In this document: one piece after another, positions 54,433 through 62,472 of the stretch | Layout: the number at the start of each line of letters is the position of its first letter | Numbering within the stretch: the stretch's first letter is position 1 | NCBI GenBank assembly: GCA_041936745.1 | Contig: JBHGWS010000001.1 | Span: forward strand, 1-64,000 | Origin: Darwinibacter acetoxidans_A | GTDB lineage: Bacteria > Bacillota > Limnochordia > Darwinibacteriales > Darwinibacteriaceae | Direction of reading: 5' to 3' | Length of the DNA stretch: 64,000 nucleotides | Notes under the pieces: generated by a model | Seen by the model: only the letters and a program-made list of their open reading frames with translations | What the model was told of the DNA's origin: nothing | Databases searched by the model: none | Position numbers and translations under genes: made by a program

Positions 54433-55701
54433 ATGCCAGTTAACACCAGGCCGCGGGGGACAAATGATATTGTGCCCGGAGAAATCGAATTATGGTCAAA
54501 GTTGGAAGAAAAGATTAGAGCAGTCTGCCACGCCTACGGATATAGGGAACTTCGGACACCGATGTTCGAACATACAGAGCTGTTTCAAAGGGGAATTGGC
54601 GATGCCACCGATATTGTGGAAAAGGAAATGTATACCTTTACGGATCGGGCAGGGCGCAGTCTAACTCTGCGGCCGGAAGGCACTGCGCCAATTGTGCGCG
54701 CTTATCTGGAAAATAATTTGGCAGGTGGCCCCCTTCCCGCTAAAGTATATTACTACGGGCCCATGTTTCGCTACGAACGGCCTCAAGCGGGCCGTTACAG
54801 GCAGTTTACCCAGTTTGGAGTGGAGGCTTTGGGTTCTTCCGATCCTTTGTTGGATGTGGAGGCAATCATCCTGCCCATTCAGCTGTATGAATCCTGTGGG
54901 CTTGGGGGCTTTCGAGTTGAGTTAAACAGCATTGGCTGCCGCGACTGCAGAACGGAATATTTAAAGGAGCTTGTTGCCTACGCCGCCCCCCGCGCAGCTC
55001 AGCTCTGCAAGAGCTGTCAATCGCGCCTGGAGCGCAATCCCATGCGTATTTTGGACTGCAAAGTTGAAAGCTGCCGGCAGGCTTTACAAGAGGCGCCTTT
55101 AATTGCCGATTATTTGTGCCCGGACTGCAGGGAGCATTTCGGGGAAGTAAAGTCGCTGCTCGATGTTTTGGAGATTACTTACGTAATCAATCCCTATTTA
55201 GTCCGGGGCTTTGATTATTACACACGGACAGTATTTGAAGTGATCTGCCCGGAATTGGGTTCGCAGGATGCCATTGGGGCAGGAGGCCGTTACGATGGCC
55301 TGATAGAGGAAATTGGCGGCGAGCCGACTCCCGCTGTTGGATTTGCCGTTGGGGTGGAGCGCCTTCTTTTGGCTCTGCAGAGCCAAGGCAAGTTTGCCGC
55401 AGATGAAGGGGGCCCCCAAGCTTATCTCGTCCATTTTGGCGGCGAAACTAAAGTGAAGGCGGCCCAATTGGCCCTGCGCTTAAGGAAAAAGGGGTTGTGG
55501 GTGGAGCTGGACTATTTGGACCGCAGCATCCGGGCCCAGATGAGGGCAGCTAACCGCCTGCAGGCTTCTTATGTCTTGATGTTGGGAGAAGAGGAACTTG
55601 CTAAAAACCAAGTTCTGCTGCGCGATATGGCCAGCGGCGAAGAAGCGCCGTACAGCCTGGAAAAATTAGAGCAATTAATAAATGTTTTAGGGAGAGTGTA
55701 A
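54433..55701 (+). CDS. hisS: Histidine-tRNA ligase
   Basis: HisRS charges tRNA-His. The 422-residue class II enzyme has RPRGTNDIVPGEIELW, motif 2 with MFRYERPQAGRYRQFTQFG, the HisA motif LVRGFDYYTRTVFEV, and motif 3 with PAVGFAVGVERLLLAL. The anticodon-binding domain follows. GGAGGG lies 9 nt before the ATG at 54433; the frame is open from TTG 54406 but that part is in the previous terminator. No T-box leader is present. aspS follows after 3 nt. Confidence 0.96.
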   Translation: MPVNTRPRGTNDIVPGEIELWSKLEEKIRAVCHAYGYRELRTPMFEHTELFQRGIGDATDIVEKEMYTFTDRAGRSLTLRPEGTAPIVRAYLENNLAGGPLPAKVYYYGPMFRYERPQAGRYRQFTQFGVEALGSSDPLLDVEAIILPIQLYESCGLGGFRVELNSIGCRDCRTEYLKELVAYAAPRAAQLCKSCQSRLERNPMRILDCKVESCRQALQEAPLIADYLCPDCREHFGEVKSLLDVLEITYVINPYLVRGFDYYTRTVFEVICPELGSQDAIGAGGRYDGLIEEIGGEPTPAVGFAVGVERLLLALQSQGKFAADEGGPQAYLVHFGGETKVKAAQLALRLRKKGLWVELDYLDRSIRAQMRAANRLQASYVLMLGEEELAKNQVLLRDMASGEEAPYSLEKLEQLINVLGRV

Positions 55702-55704
55702 AGA

Positions 55705-57474
55705 TTGGCGGACTGGCAGAGGACCAATTATTGCGGAGAACTGGATCTAAGCTCGGCGGGCAAAACTGTCACCCTCAACGGCTGGGTAAACAGGCGCCGT
55801 GATTTAGGCCAAGTTATTTTTGTGGATTTAAGAGATAAATCGGGCCTGGTGCAGATCTTATTCGATCCCGATATCTTAGGGGAGGAGCAGTTTAAACTGG
55901 CGGAAGGGCTCAGGGCCGAATTTGTCCTGTCTGTAACAGGGGTTGTCAGGGCCCGGCCCGCGGGGCAGGCCAACCCCAATTTGGCTACAGGTGAAATTGA
56001 GGTTGCCGTGACCGGGCTGCAGGTTTTGAATGAGGCCAAAACGCCTCCTTTCCCCCTGCAGGAGGCAGAAGAAGTTTCTGAATCTGTCCGCTTAAAATAC
56101 CGTTACTTACACCTGCGCAGTGAAAAGCTGCAGAGGAATATGGCCTTAAGGCATCGAACTGTGCGGGCTGTGCGGGAATTTTTAAACGAGCGCGATTTTT
56201 TAGAGATTGAAACGCCTCTTTTAATACGTTCCACACCGGAAGGGGCCCGCGATTATATTGTACCGAGCAGAGTCCATCCCGGGGAGTTTTATGCCCTGCC
56301 TCAGTCACCTCAGCTGTTTAAACAGCTGTTAATGATCGGCGGTTTCGAGCGCTATTACCAAATAGCCCGCTGTTTCAGAGACGAAGATTTAAGAGCGGAT
56401 CGGCAGCCGGAGTTCACCCAAATCGACGTAGAAATGTCCTTTGTCGAGCGGGAAGACGTCATGGCGGTCATGGAGGAAATGATTGTCCATGTGATTAAAG
56501 AGATCAAAGGGGTGGAAATTCCCGTACCCGTACCCCGCCTTTCTTACAAAGAAGCGCTGGACCGTTTCGGCAGCGATAAACCGGACACCCGCTTCGGCAT
56601 GGAGCTGGTGGATCTTACAAAGGGGTTGGCAGGCAGCAAGTTTCGCGTCTTCAGCGGTACCATCAAAGCGGGTGGCGTCATTAAAGGGATCAAAGTTTTG
56701 CAGGGGGGCCACTTTACCAGGCGCCAAATTGACGATTTGGAAGAAACGGCCAAGAAATTCGGGGCAAAAGGCTTGGTTTGGCTGGCAGTGGAAGAAACAC
56801 ATGTGCGATCGCCCATCGCTAAATTTTTAAGCGATGAGGAAGTAGAAAGTATAGTGCAGGGCTTAGAGGCCGAAAAAGGCGACCTGCTGCTTTTAATAGC
56901 TGATCAAGCTGAGCTTGTGAATGATTGTTTGGGCCGTTTGCGTTTGAAATTAGGCCATGATTTAGGCCTGATTGATGCAACCGCCTTTAACCTTCTTTGG
57001 GTAGTGGATTGGCCTTTATTAGTCTACGAGGAAGAAAGCGGCCGTTACGTGGCCGCCCACCATCCGTTTACAGCCCCTTTGGCCGAAGATCTAAACTTGT
57101 TGGAAGAAAAGCCGGGCGAAGTTAGGGCTAAAGCTTACGATCTGGTTTTAAACGGTGTGGAGTTAGGGGGCGGCAGCATCCGCATCGCCGAGCGCAGCTT
57201 ACAGGAGAGGATGTTTAAAGCACTGGGCTTTAGCGCAGAAGAAGCCCGCGCCCAGTTTGATTATTTCCTGGAAGCTTTTGAATACGGGGCTCCTCCGCAC
57301 GGCGGGATTGCCTTTGGCTTGGACCGTTTAGTCATGCTTTTAGCCGGGGCGAAATCGCTGCGGGAGGTAATAGCCTTTCCGAAAACGGTGAGTGCAGCCG
57401 ATCTAATGCTTAAAGCCCCCGCAGCTGTTGATCCCAAGCAGTTGGCGGAATTAAAGATCAACCTGAAAAGCTGA
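55705..57474 (+). CDS. aspS: Aspartate-tRNA ligase
   Basis: AspRS charges tRNA-Asp. The 589-residue product is the long bacterial type: OB-fold anticodon domain (VTLNGWVNRRRDLGQVIFVD), class II core with RYYQIARCFRDEDLRADRQP (motif 2), an inserted GAD domain (about residues 290-420), and motif 3 with GIAFGLDRLVMLLAG. The length alone suggests the bacterial form; whether it also charges tRNA-Asn was not judged. The start is TTG at 55705 behind GGGAGAG. Its end overlaps a small minus-strand gene by 17 nt. Confidence 0.96.
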   Translation: MADWQRTNYCGELDLSSAGKTVTLNGWVNRRRDLGQVIFVDLRDKSGLVQILFDPDILGEEQFKLAEGLRAEFVLSVTGVVRARPAGQANPNLATGEIEVAVTGLQVLNEAKTPPFPLQEAEEVSESVRLKYRYLHLRSEKLQRNMALRHRTVRAVREFLNERDFLEIETPLLIRSTPEGARDYIVPSRVHPGEFYALPQSPQLFKQLLMIGGFERYYQIARCFRDEDLRADRQPEFTQIDVEMSFVEREDVMAVMEEMIVHVIKEIKGVEIPVPVPRLSYKEALDRFGSDKPDTRFGMELVDLTKGLAGSKFRVFSGTIKAGGVIKGIKVLQGGHFTRRQIDDLEETAKKFGAKGLVWLAVEETHVRSPIAKFLSDEEVESIVQGLEAEKGDLLLLIADQAELVNDCLGRLRLKLGHDLGLIDATAFNLLWVVDWPLLVYEEESGRYVAAHHPFTAPLAEDLNLLEEKPGEVRAKAYDLVLNGVELGGGSIRIAERSLQERMFKALGFSAEEARAQFDYFLEAFEYGAPPHGGIAFGLDRLVMLLAGAKSLREVIAFPKTVSAADLMLKAPAAVDPKQLAELKINLKS

Positions 57475-57739
57475 GTGTTTTAGCCAGATCGTGGACTATG
57501 TTGGCTCCCCGGGAGATGATTACACCGGTAATTAAATAGTCCAGGAGAATGTTTCTAATCGGGATCTGTAAAGATGCCAAGATGCCAATGCCCGTGGTCC
57601 ACGATAAGGCTACGCCAAATATACCTGCGATCAGAGGTAGATAGGTTCGATCCAGCTTGGGTAAAGCATTTTTGACGCTGTTCGTTAAGATTTCCACTAA
57701 AAAGGCAATTGCAATAACTTTGCCTAAAACTTGGTTCAT
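57458..57739 (-). CDS. Small membrane protein of unknown function
   Basis: The 93-residue product has about three hydrophobic segments (VIAIAFLVEILTNSV, LIAGIFGVALSWTTGIGILA, LLDYLITGVIISRGA) with short charged loops; size and pattern recall holin-like clostridial membrane proteins, but I cannot assign a family. The ATG at 57739 follows AAAGGAGGG, so it is probably real. It overlaps the end of aspS tail to tail by 17 nt. A weak promoter (TTCTAC, 17 nt, TATAAC) may lie upstream at about 57760-57788. Confidence 0.7.
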   Translation of the reverse strand: MNQVLGKVIAIAFLVEILTNSVKNALPKLDRTYLPLIAGIFGVALSWTTGIGILASLQIPIRNILLDYLITGVIISRGANIVHDLAKTLSFSG

Positions 57740-57821
57740 AACATGTCAACCCTCCTTTGCTTAAGTTATATGTCCCGCCGTATATCAGTAGAACCGGGAA
57801 AAATCGGTACAAGCAGGGGAC

Positions 57822-57850
57822 TTGAATCCAAGTCGACTCTGTGATATTAT
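57822..57850 (+). promoter_or_regulatory. Sigma-A promoter of the 6S RNA gene
   Basis: TTGAAT (57822-57827), exactly 17 nt, and TATTAT (57845-57850) give a predicted start at about 57857, just before the RNA closing stem. Confidence 0.82.
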
Positions 57851-57856
57851 CAAACT

Positions 57857-58048
57857 AGAAAACGAACCCCTGCTGTGCTCGTGATCAATCTGGCTTTGTT
57901 ATGAGCCAACACCATAACACAGGGAACCTTAACTCTGGCTGGGGAGGGCGGGCCGTCTTCGAACGGAAGTCCAAACCACTCAGGTGGGTACCCACCTGCC
58001 TAAGCAGGTTCATTCGAGCCAGCACTAGCGACACGGTGGGGGATTCGA
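57857..58048 (+). ncRNA. ssrS: 6S RNA
   Basis: 6S RNA mimics an open promoter and sequesters sigma-A RNA polymerase. About 190 nt between a strong promoter and an intrinsic terminator hold no reading frame. The ends pair in a 15 bp closing stem: CGAACCCCTGCTGTG (57863-57877) with CACGGTGGGGGATTCG (58032-58047), with one bulged A and some G-U pairs. A second, more internal helical part lies inside. The place between aspS and the tcdA gene is that of a 6S RNA gene (bsrA) in Bacillus subtilis. Size, context and architecture agree, but the internal bubble has not been modelled. Confidence 0.83.
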
Positions 58049-58050
58049 TA

Positions 58051-58073
58051 ACCCCTTTTGGGGTATTTTTTTT
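58051..58073 (+). terminator. Terminator of 6S RNA
   Basis: The stem ACCCC (58051-58055) pairs with GGGGT (58060-58064), loop TTTT, followed by a run of T. The T run merges into the ribosome binding site region of the next gene (GGAGG at 58074-58078). Confidence 0.88.
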
Positions 58074-58087
58074 GGAGGAAAATTGCT

Positions 58088-58783
58088 ATGGAGCGCTTCG
58101 CCAGGACTGAAATGGTAATCGGGGCGGCAAACCTGGCCCGTTTACGAAAAAGCAGTGTTGCCGTCTTTGGCATCGGCGGGGTAGGTGGCTACGCCGCGGA
58201 GGCTTTAGCGCGCAGCGGCATCGGCTCGCTGCATTTAATTGATCATGATATTGTCTCTTTGTCCAACCTAAACCGCCAAATTATTGCCTTAGAATCTACC
58301 TTGGGCCGGCCTAAGGTCGCGGTAATGGCAGAGCGCATAAAAGATATTAACCCCAATTGTGAGGTTTACTGCTACGAAGAATTTTACAGCCCCGAAAGCG
58401 GCGCTCACCTTTTGGCACTGCCTGTAGATTACGTAGCCGACTGCATAGACAGTGTAGCTGCCAAAGCAGCTTTAATTGCTAACTGCCAAAAGATGGGGCT
58501 GCCCATAATTGTAAGCTTAGGCATGGGCAACAAACTTGACCCTACGCAGCTGGTTGTGGCTGAGCTTTTTTCCACGCATACCTGCCCTTTAGCCCGCAGA
58601 CTGCGGGCCGCTTTGCGTAAAATGGGCATTACAGCCGGTGTGCCCGCAGTGTTTTCCAAGGAACGGCCCGTTAAAACCGGGCAGGGCCCAACGCCCGGAA
58701 GCACTTCTTTTGTGCCTGCTGCAGCCGGCCTGATCACAGCCTCGGTTATAGTAAGAGCTCTTTTGGAGGAGGATGGAGCATGA
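58088..58783 (+). CDS. tcdA: tRNA threonylcarbamoyladenosine dehydratase TcdA
   Basis: TcdA converts t6A37 to cyclic t6A (ct6A) in tRNA using ATP. The 231-residue product has an E1-like fold: a nucleotide-binding VAVFGIGGVGGYAAEALARS (about residues 22-41), LIDHDIVSLSNLNRQI, DYVADCIDSVAAKAAL, and a C-terminal FVPAAAGLITASVIVRALL. The ATG at 58088 follows TTGGAGGAAAA; earlier starts lie in the 6S terminator. It shares 4 nt with rarA. Confidence 0.93.
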   Translation: MERFARTEMVIGAANLARLRKSSVAVFGIGGVGGYAAEALARSGIGSLHLIDHDIVSLSNLNRQIIALESTLGRPKVAVMAERIKDINPNCEVYCYEEFYSPESGAHLLALPVDYVADCIDSVAAKAALIANCQKMGLPIIVSLGMGNKLDPTQLVVAELFSTHTCPLARRLRAALRKMGITAGVPAVFSKERPVKTGQGPTPGSTSFVPAAAGLITASVIVRALLEEDGA

Positions 58784-60108
58784 ATTTGTTCGATCAAAGG
58801 GACCGGAAAGAAAACCATGCCCCTTTGGCCGTCCGGATGCGGCCAAAAAGCTTAGAAGAATTTGTGGGCCAAGAACATATTTTAGGCGAAGGGACTCTTT
58901 TGCGCCGGGCTATTGTAAATGATATTTTACGCTCCATTATCCTCTACGGCCCGCCGGGAGTGGGGAAAACAACTCTGGCTTATGTGATCTCCCAAACTAC
59001 GGCCGGTACTTTTATCGATGTCAGTGCCACGACCACGGGAGTGGCGGAATTAAAGAAAATGATCCAAGAGGCGCAGCAGCGGCGGGCCTTTTATTCCAAG
59101 CGGACGATCCTTTTTGTCGATGAAATTCAAAGGTTAAATAAGGGGCAGCAGGATGTACTTTTACCCGCCGTGGAAAGAGGGGATCTTATTTTAATCGGGG
59201 CCACTACGGAAAACCCTTACTTTGAAGTTAATGCGGCCCTTTTAAGCAGATCGCAGATTTATCAGCTGAAGCCTTTGACCAAAGCCGCTTTAAAAAAGAT
59301 TGCCAACTCCGCTCTAAACAGGCGGGACGGCTTAGGTGAGTTAGACTGCACTATCACCGCCGATGCCTTAAACCACCTGATCGAAACGGCCAACGGCGAT
59401 GCCCGAGTCTTGTTAAACACGCTGGAATTTGCCGCGCTTACAACTCTGCCTAACGAAGAGGGGGGCAGGGAAATAAGCTTAAGCATTGCGGAAGAAGCAG
59501 CTCAAGCCCAAAGGGTGCGCTATGATAAGAGCGGTGATCAGCACTACGATGTCATTTCCGCTTTTATCAAGTCTTTAAGGGGCAGCGACCCCGATGGGGC
59601 CCTTTACTGGTATGCCCGCATGGTTTATGCCAATGAGGACCCCCGCTTCATCGTGCGCCGTTTAATCGTTCATGCCGCGGAAGATGTGGGCTTGGCGGAC
59701 CCGAACGCTTTGCTGATGGCAGAGGCCGCCGCGACCGCCTTGGAATGGTTGGGAATGCCTGAGGCCCGCCTGGCGATTGCTCAAGCCATCATCTATATCG
59801 CTACCGCGCCGAAAAGCAATGCGGTCATCACCGCGGTCGATCAAGCCCTCCGAACGGTGGAAACGACCAGCGGGGAGCCGGTACCCCTGCATCTGCGGGA
59901 TACCCATTATGGCGGGGCAGAAAAGTTAGGGCACGGCCGCGGTTATAAATACCCGCACGATTACCCCCACCACTACGTTCAGCAGGAATACCTGCCGGCA
60001 AATCTGCGAGGTACAAAATTCTATAACCCAACGGATCAGGGCAGGGAGAAGTTAATTAAAGAGCGCTTGGCATATTTTGCCAAGCTGAAAAAAGGCGGCC
60101 GCGGTTAA
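58780..60108 (+). CDS. rarA: Replication-associated recombination protein RarA
   Basis: RarA (MgsA) is an AAA+ ATPase related to clamp loaders that acts at stalled replication forks. The 442-residue product has MRPKSLEEFVGQEHILGEGT, Walker A GPPGVGKTTLA, Walker B TILFVDEIQRLNKGQQDVLL, and the tetramerisation C-terminal part with FIKSLRGSDPDGALYWYARM. YLPANLRGTKFYNPTDQG is near the end. The ATG overlaps the tcdA stop. It is complete and ends at a hairpin. Confidence 0.95.
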   Translation: MNLFDQRDRKENHAPLAVRMRPKSLEEFVGQEHILGEGTLLRRAIVNDILRSIILYGPPGVGKTTLAYVISQTTAGTFIDVSATTTGVAELKKMIQEAQQRRAFYSKRTILFVDEIQRLNKGQQDVLLPAVERGDLILIGATTENPYFEVNAALLSRSQIYQLKPLTKAALKKIANSALNRRDGLGELDCTITADALNHLIETANGDARVLLNTLEFAALTTLPNEEGGREISLSIAEEAAQAQRVRYDKSGDQHYDVISAFIKSLRGSDPDGALYWYARMVYANEDPRFIVRRLIVHAAEDVGLADPNALLMAEAAATALEWLGMPEARLAIAQAIIYIATAPKSNAVITAVDQALRTVETTSGEPVPLHLRDTHYGGAEKLGHGRGYKYPHDYPHHYVQQEYLPANLRGTKFYNPTDQGREKLIKERLAYFAKLKKGGRG

Positions 60109-60122
60109 AGCACCGCTTTTTT
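60101..60122 (+). terminator. Terminator after rarA
   Basis: The stem GCGGT (60101-60105) pairs with ACCGC (60112-60116) and is followed by a run of T. It overlaps the rarA stop codon. Confidence 0.68.
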
Positions 60123-60134
60123 GTTGTTTTCACA

Positions 60135-60164
60135 TTGACAGGGCCGGAAATTTCATGTTATCAT
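60135..60164 (+). promoter_or_regulatory. Sigma-A promoter of iscR-iscS-iscU
   Basis: A perfect TTGACA (60135-60140) and TATCAT (60159-60164) are separated by 18 nt. Control by IscR at this promoter is likely from the family; AT-rich sequence at 60160-60180 could hold its operator. Confidence 0.72.
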
Positions 60165-60219
60165 TAATTCGGTTTAATTCCAAGGAAAACACTCGGGATT
60201 GGAAAAGGGGGGTTAAGCA

Positions 60220-60663
60220 GTGAGAGTTTCCACACGGGGCGAGTACGGCGTGCGGGCAATGTTCGATTTAAGCCTCCATTACGGGAAAGGCCCCATACCC
60301 CTTAAATCAATTGCGGAACGGCAGTTGGTTTCCAGCCATTACTTAGAGCAATTAATGGCCGCTTTGCGCGATGGGGGCTTGGTAAAAAGCAAACGCGGCG
60401 CCCACGGCGGCTATGAACTGGCTCACCCGCCCGGAGAAATCTGCATCGGGGATATCATCAGGATTTTAGAAGGGCCTATTACACCTTTAGATTGTTTGGA
60501 GGTTGACGGGGGCAGCGGCCCTTACTGCGGGGAACCCCAGCTTTGTGTGCTCAGGAACTTTTGGAAGGCCCTGCAGGCAAGTATGGAGCAGGTTTTAGAC
60601 AACACCACTTTGGAAATGTTAAAGCAAGAGGCAGTAAAACAGAAAGCGGATGGTACAAAATGA
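60220..60663 (+). CDS. iscR: Rrf2-family regulator, IscR-like
   Basis: The 147-residue product is an Rrf2 regulator: a winged helix (STRGEYGVRAMFDLSLHYG, ISAERQLVSSHYLEQLMAAL-like) with a C-terminal dimerisation helix. It has cysteines at 92, 103 and 109, which fit the three Cys ligands of the 2Fe-2S cluster in IscR; CymR of Bacillus lacks them. It heads the operon with iscS and iscU, so it probably senses cluster supply and represses Fe-S assembly. The GTG start follows AAAAGGGGGG. Confidence 0.88.
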   Translation: MRVSTRGEYGVRAMFDLSLHYGKGPIPLKSIAERQLVSSHYLEQLMAALRDGGLVKSKRGAHGGYELAHPPGEICIGDIIRILEGPITPLDCLEVDGGSGPYCGEPQLCVLRNFWKALQASMEQVLDNTTLEMLKQEAVKQKADGTK

Positions 60664-61823
60664 GCGAAATTTATCTGGACTACGCGGCAACAACACCTCT
60701 GCGGCCGGAAGCCTTAGAAGCCATGCTCCCTTATTTAAAAAGTGAGTTCGGCAACCCATCCAGCGTCTATGGCTGGGCCAGGCGGGCCAGGCAGGCCTTA
60801 GATTGGGCTCGGGACACCGTGGCGGGTGTTTTGGGCGCTGACAGTGATGAAATTGTATTTACGGCCGGCGGCTCCGAGGCGATTAATTTAGCTTTAAAAG
60901 GCACGGCAAAAACCCACAAAAACAAAGGGAAGCATATTATTACAACAGCCGTGGAACATCGTGCCGGCCTGGATTCAGCCCTTTGGCTCGAAAAAAATGG
61001 TTTTGAAGTAACTTTTCTGCCTGTCAGCGGTGATGGCTTAGTCGACCCCGCTGCAGTAAAAGAAGCGCTGCGCCCCGAAACTATTTTAGTTTCCGTGATG
61101 CACGCCAATAATGAGATTGGCACAATCCAGCCCATCGAAGCCATTGGGGAAATTCTGCGAAAACACGGGGCGTTTTTTCACGTAGATGCGGTGCAGACTG
61201 CAGGTGTCCTACCTGTCGATGTGAATACGCTGCAGGCGGATCTGCTTTCTATCTCCGCTCATAAATTTTACGGGCCGAAAGGCATCGGCGCCCTGTATAT
61301 CCGCAGGGGGGTACGGCCGGAACCTCTAATTCACGGTGGGGCCCAGGAAAAAAGGCGCCGCGCCGGCACAGAAAATGTTGCCGGGGCCGTTGGTTTGGCA
61401 AAGGCTCTAAAGCTTGCGGAAGAGGAGCGGGAAGAGGAGTTTGTCCGCCTCTTAGGATTACGCGATCGCCTCTTGGCCGGCCTTTTAAAAATCCCCCACG
61501 TTCGGGTTAACGGCAGTGTTACAAACCGCCTGCCCAATAACGTGAATGTGAGCTTTAGTTTCATTGAAGGGGAATCACTGCTGCTTAATTTGGATCTTAA
61601 AGGTATCGCCGCTTCCAGCGGCTCGGCCTGCACATCCGGTTCCTTAGAACCATCTCACGTTCTTTTGGCTTTGGGCCTGCCGCACGAAATCGCCCACGGT
61701 TCCCTGCGGCTGACTTTGGGGCTGTGGTCCAAAGAGTCGGATGTTGATTTTGTTTTGGGGGAAATCCCCGGGATTGTCCACCGTTTACGTGAAATGTCAC
61801 CGCTTTATGAGGCGAGGGGGTAG
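60660..61823 (+). CDS. iscS: Cysteine desulfurase IscS/NifS
   Basis: IscS removes sulfur from L-cysteine for Fe-S clusters and thiolated tRNA. The 387-residue PLP enzyme starts YLDYAATTPLRPEALEAM, has a TAVEHRAGLDSAL segment with the PLP-stacking His, SAHKFYGPKGIGALYIRRG (PLP lysine), and the active-site loop SSGSACTSGSLEPSHVLLAL with the catalytic Cys. The ATG overlaps the iscR stop. It is followed 4 nt later by iscU, its sulfur acceptor. Confidence 0.96.
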   Translation: MSEIYLDYAATTPLRPEALEAMLPYLKSEFGNPSSVYGWARRARQALDWARDTVAGVLGADSDEIVFTAGGSEAINLALKGTAKTHKNKGKHIITTAVEHRAGLDSALWLEKNGFEVTFLPVSGDGLVDPAAVKEALRPETILVSVMHANNEIGTIQPIEAIGEILRKHGAFFHVDAVQTAGVLPVDVNTLQADLLSISAHKFYGPKGIGALYIRRGVRPEPLIHGGAQEKRRRAGTENVAGAVGLAKALKLAEEEREEEFVRLLGLRDRLLAGLLKIPHVRVNGSVTNRLPNNVNVSFSFIEGESLLLNLDLKGIAASSGSACTSGSLEPSHVLLALGLPHEIAHGSLRLTLGLWSKESDVDFVLGEIPGIVHRLREMSPLYEARG

Positions 61824-61827
61824 GAAA

Positions 61828-62205
61828 ATGTATTCAGAGAAAGTTATGGACCACTTTAAAAATCCGCGCAATGTAGGTGAACTGGCACAAGCAGACGGTG
61901 TTGGTGAGGTAGGTAATGTCCGCTGCGGTGATATTATGAAGCTGTGGATTTCCGTGAAAGACGGCGTCATCGAGGATATCAAGTTTAAAACGTTTGGCTG
62001 CGGTGCGGCCATTGCCACCTCCAGTATGATTACTGAGCTGGCTAAGGGTAAAACAATAGAGGAGGCAGAAAACATTACCAACAGTTCTATTGCCAATGCC
62101 TTAGATGGCTTACCGCCTTTGAAAATGCACTGCTCCAATTTGGCTGCGGATGCCCTAAAAGATGCTATAGCTGATTACCGCAAAAGGCAGGCCAGCGCTT
62201 CATAG
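61828..62205 (+). CDS. iscU: Iron-sulfur scaffold IscU
   Basis: IscU is the scaffold on which clusters are built before transfer to target proteins. The 125-residue product has YSEKVMDHFKNPRNVGELAQ, GNVRCGDIMKLWISV (first Cys), FKTFGCGAAIATSSMITELA (second Cys), and PPLKMHCSNLAADALKDAI (third Cys), the complete ligand set. The ATG at 61828 follows GGGGGTAGG. The hscAB and fdx genes of the proteobacterial isc operon are absent, as usual in Clostridia. Confidence 0.95.
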   Translation: MYSEKVMDHFKNPRNVGELAQADGVGEVGNVRCGDIMKLWISVKDGVIEDIKFKTFGCGAAIATSSMITELAKGKTIEEAENITNSSIANALDGLPPLKMHCSNLAADALKDAIADYRKRQASAS

Positions 62206-62221
62206 AGGGCTTTCAGCTTCC

Positions 62222-62249
62222 ACCACCGTTTTTGGGCGGTGGTTTTTTT
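62222..62249 (+). terminator. Terminator after iscU
   Basis: The stem CCACCG (62223-62228) pairs with CGGTGG (62237-62242), loop 8 nt, and is followed by seven T residues. Confidence 0.9.
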
Positions 62250-62298
62250 CTTGCCGTTTGGAGAAACTAGGCCTGAAAACACTAAATGAGGTGATCAG

Positions 62299-62469
62299 GT
62301 GTCAAATGGCCGAGGTTGGATGATGGTCGGGTTAGGCCTTGCCATTGGTGTCTTTGTGGGAAACAGTGTCAAGCGGGGGACGATTGCAAAGCAGGTGCGC
62401 CAGGCAGGCAGAATCTTGTTTAAAAGAGCACAAAGCATTGAGCACGATTTAAGCAGCTGGCTTGATTAA
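62299..62469 (+). CDS. 56-residue membrane-anchored protein of unknown function
   Basis: This short frame opens with GTG at 62299 behind AATGAGGTGA, a good ribosome binding site, and runs to TAA at 62467. The product has a hydrophobic N-terminus (MMVGLGLAIGVFVGNSV), then a basic amphipathic helix (TIAKQVRQAGRILFKRAQSI) and an acidic end. I do not recognise a family, though the layout recalls small YtxH-like membrane proteins. It starts after the iscU terminator and ends 3 nt before the permease gene, which lacks a clear ribosome binding site, so it may serve to couple translation. Confidence 0.65.
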   Translation: MSNGRGWMMVGLGLAIGVFVGNSVKRGTIAKQVRQAGRILFKRAQSIEHDLSSWLD

Positions 62470-62472
62470 AAG

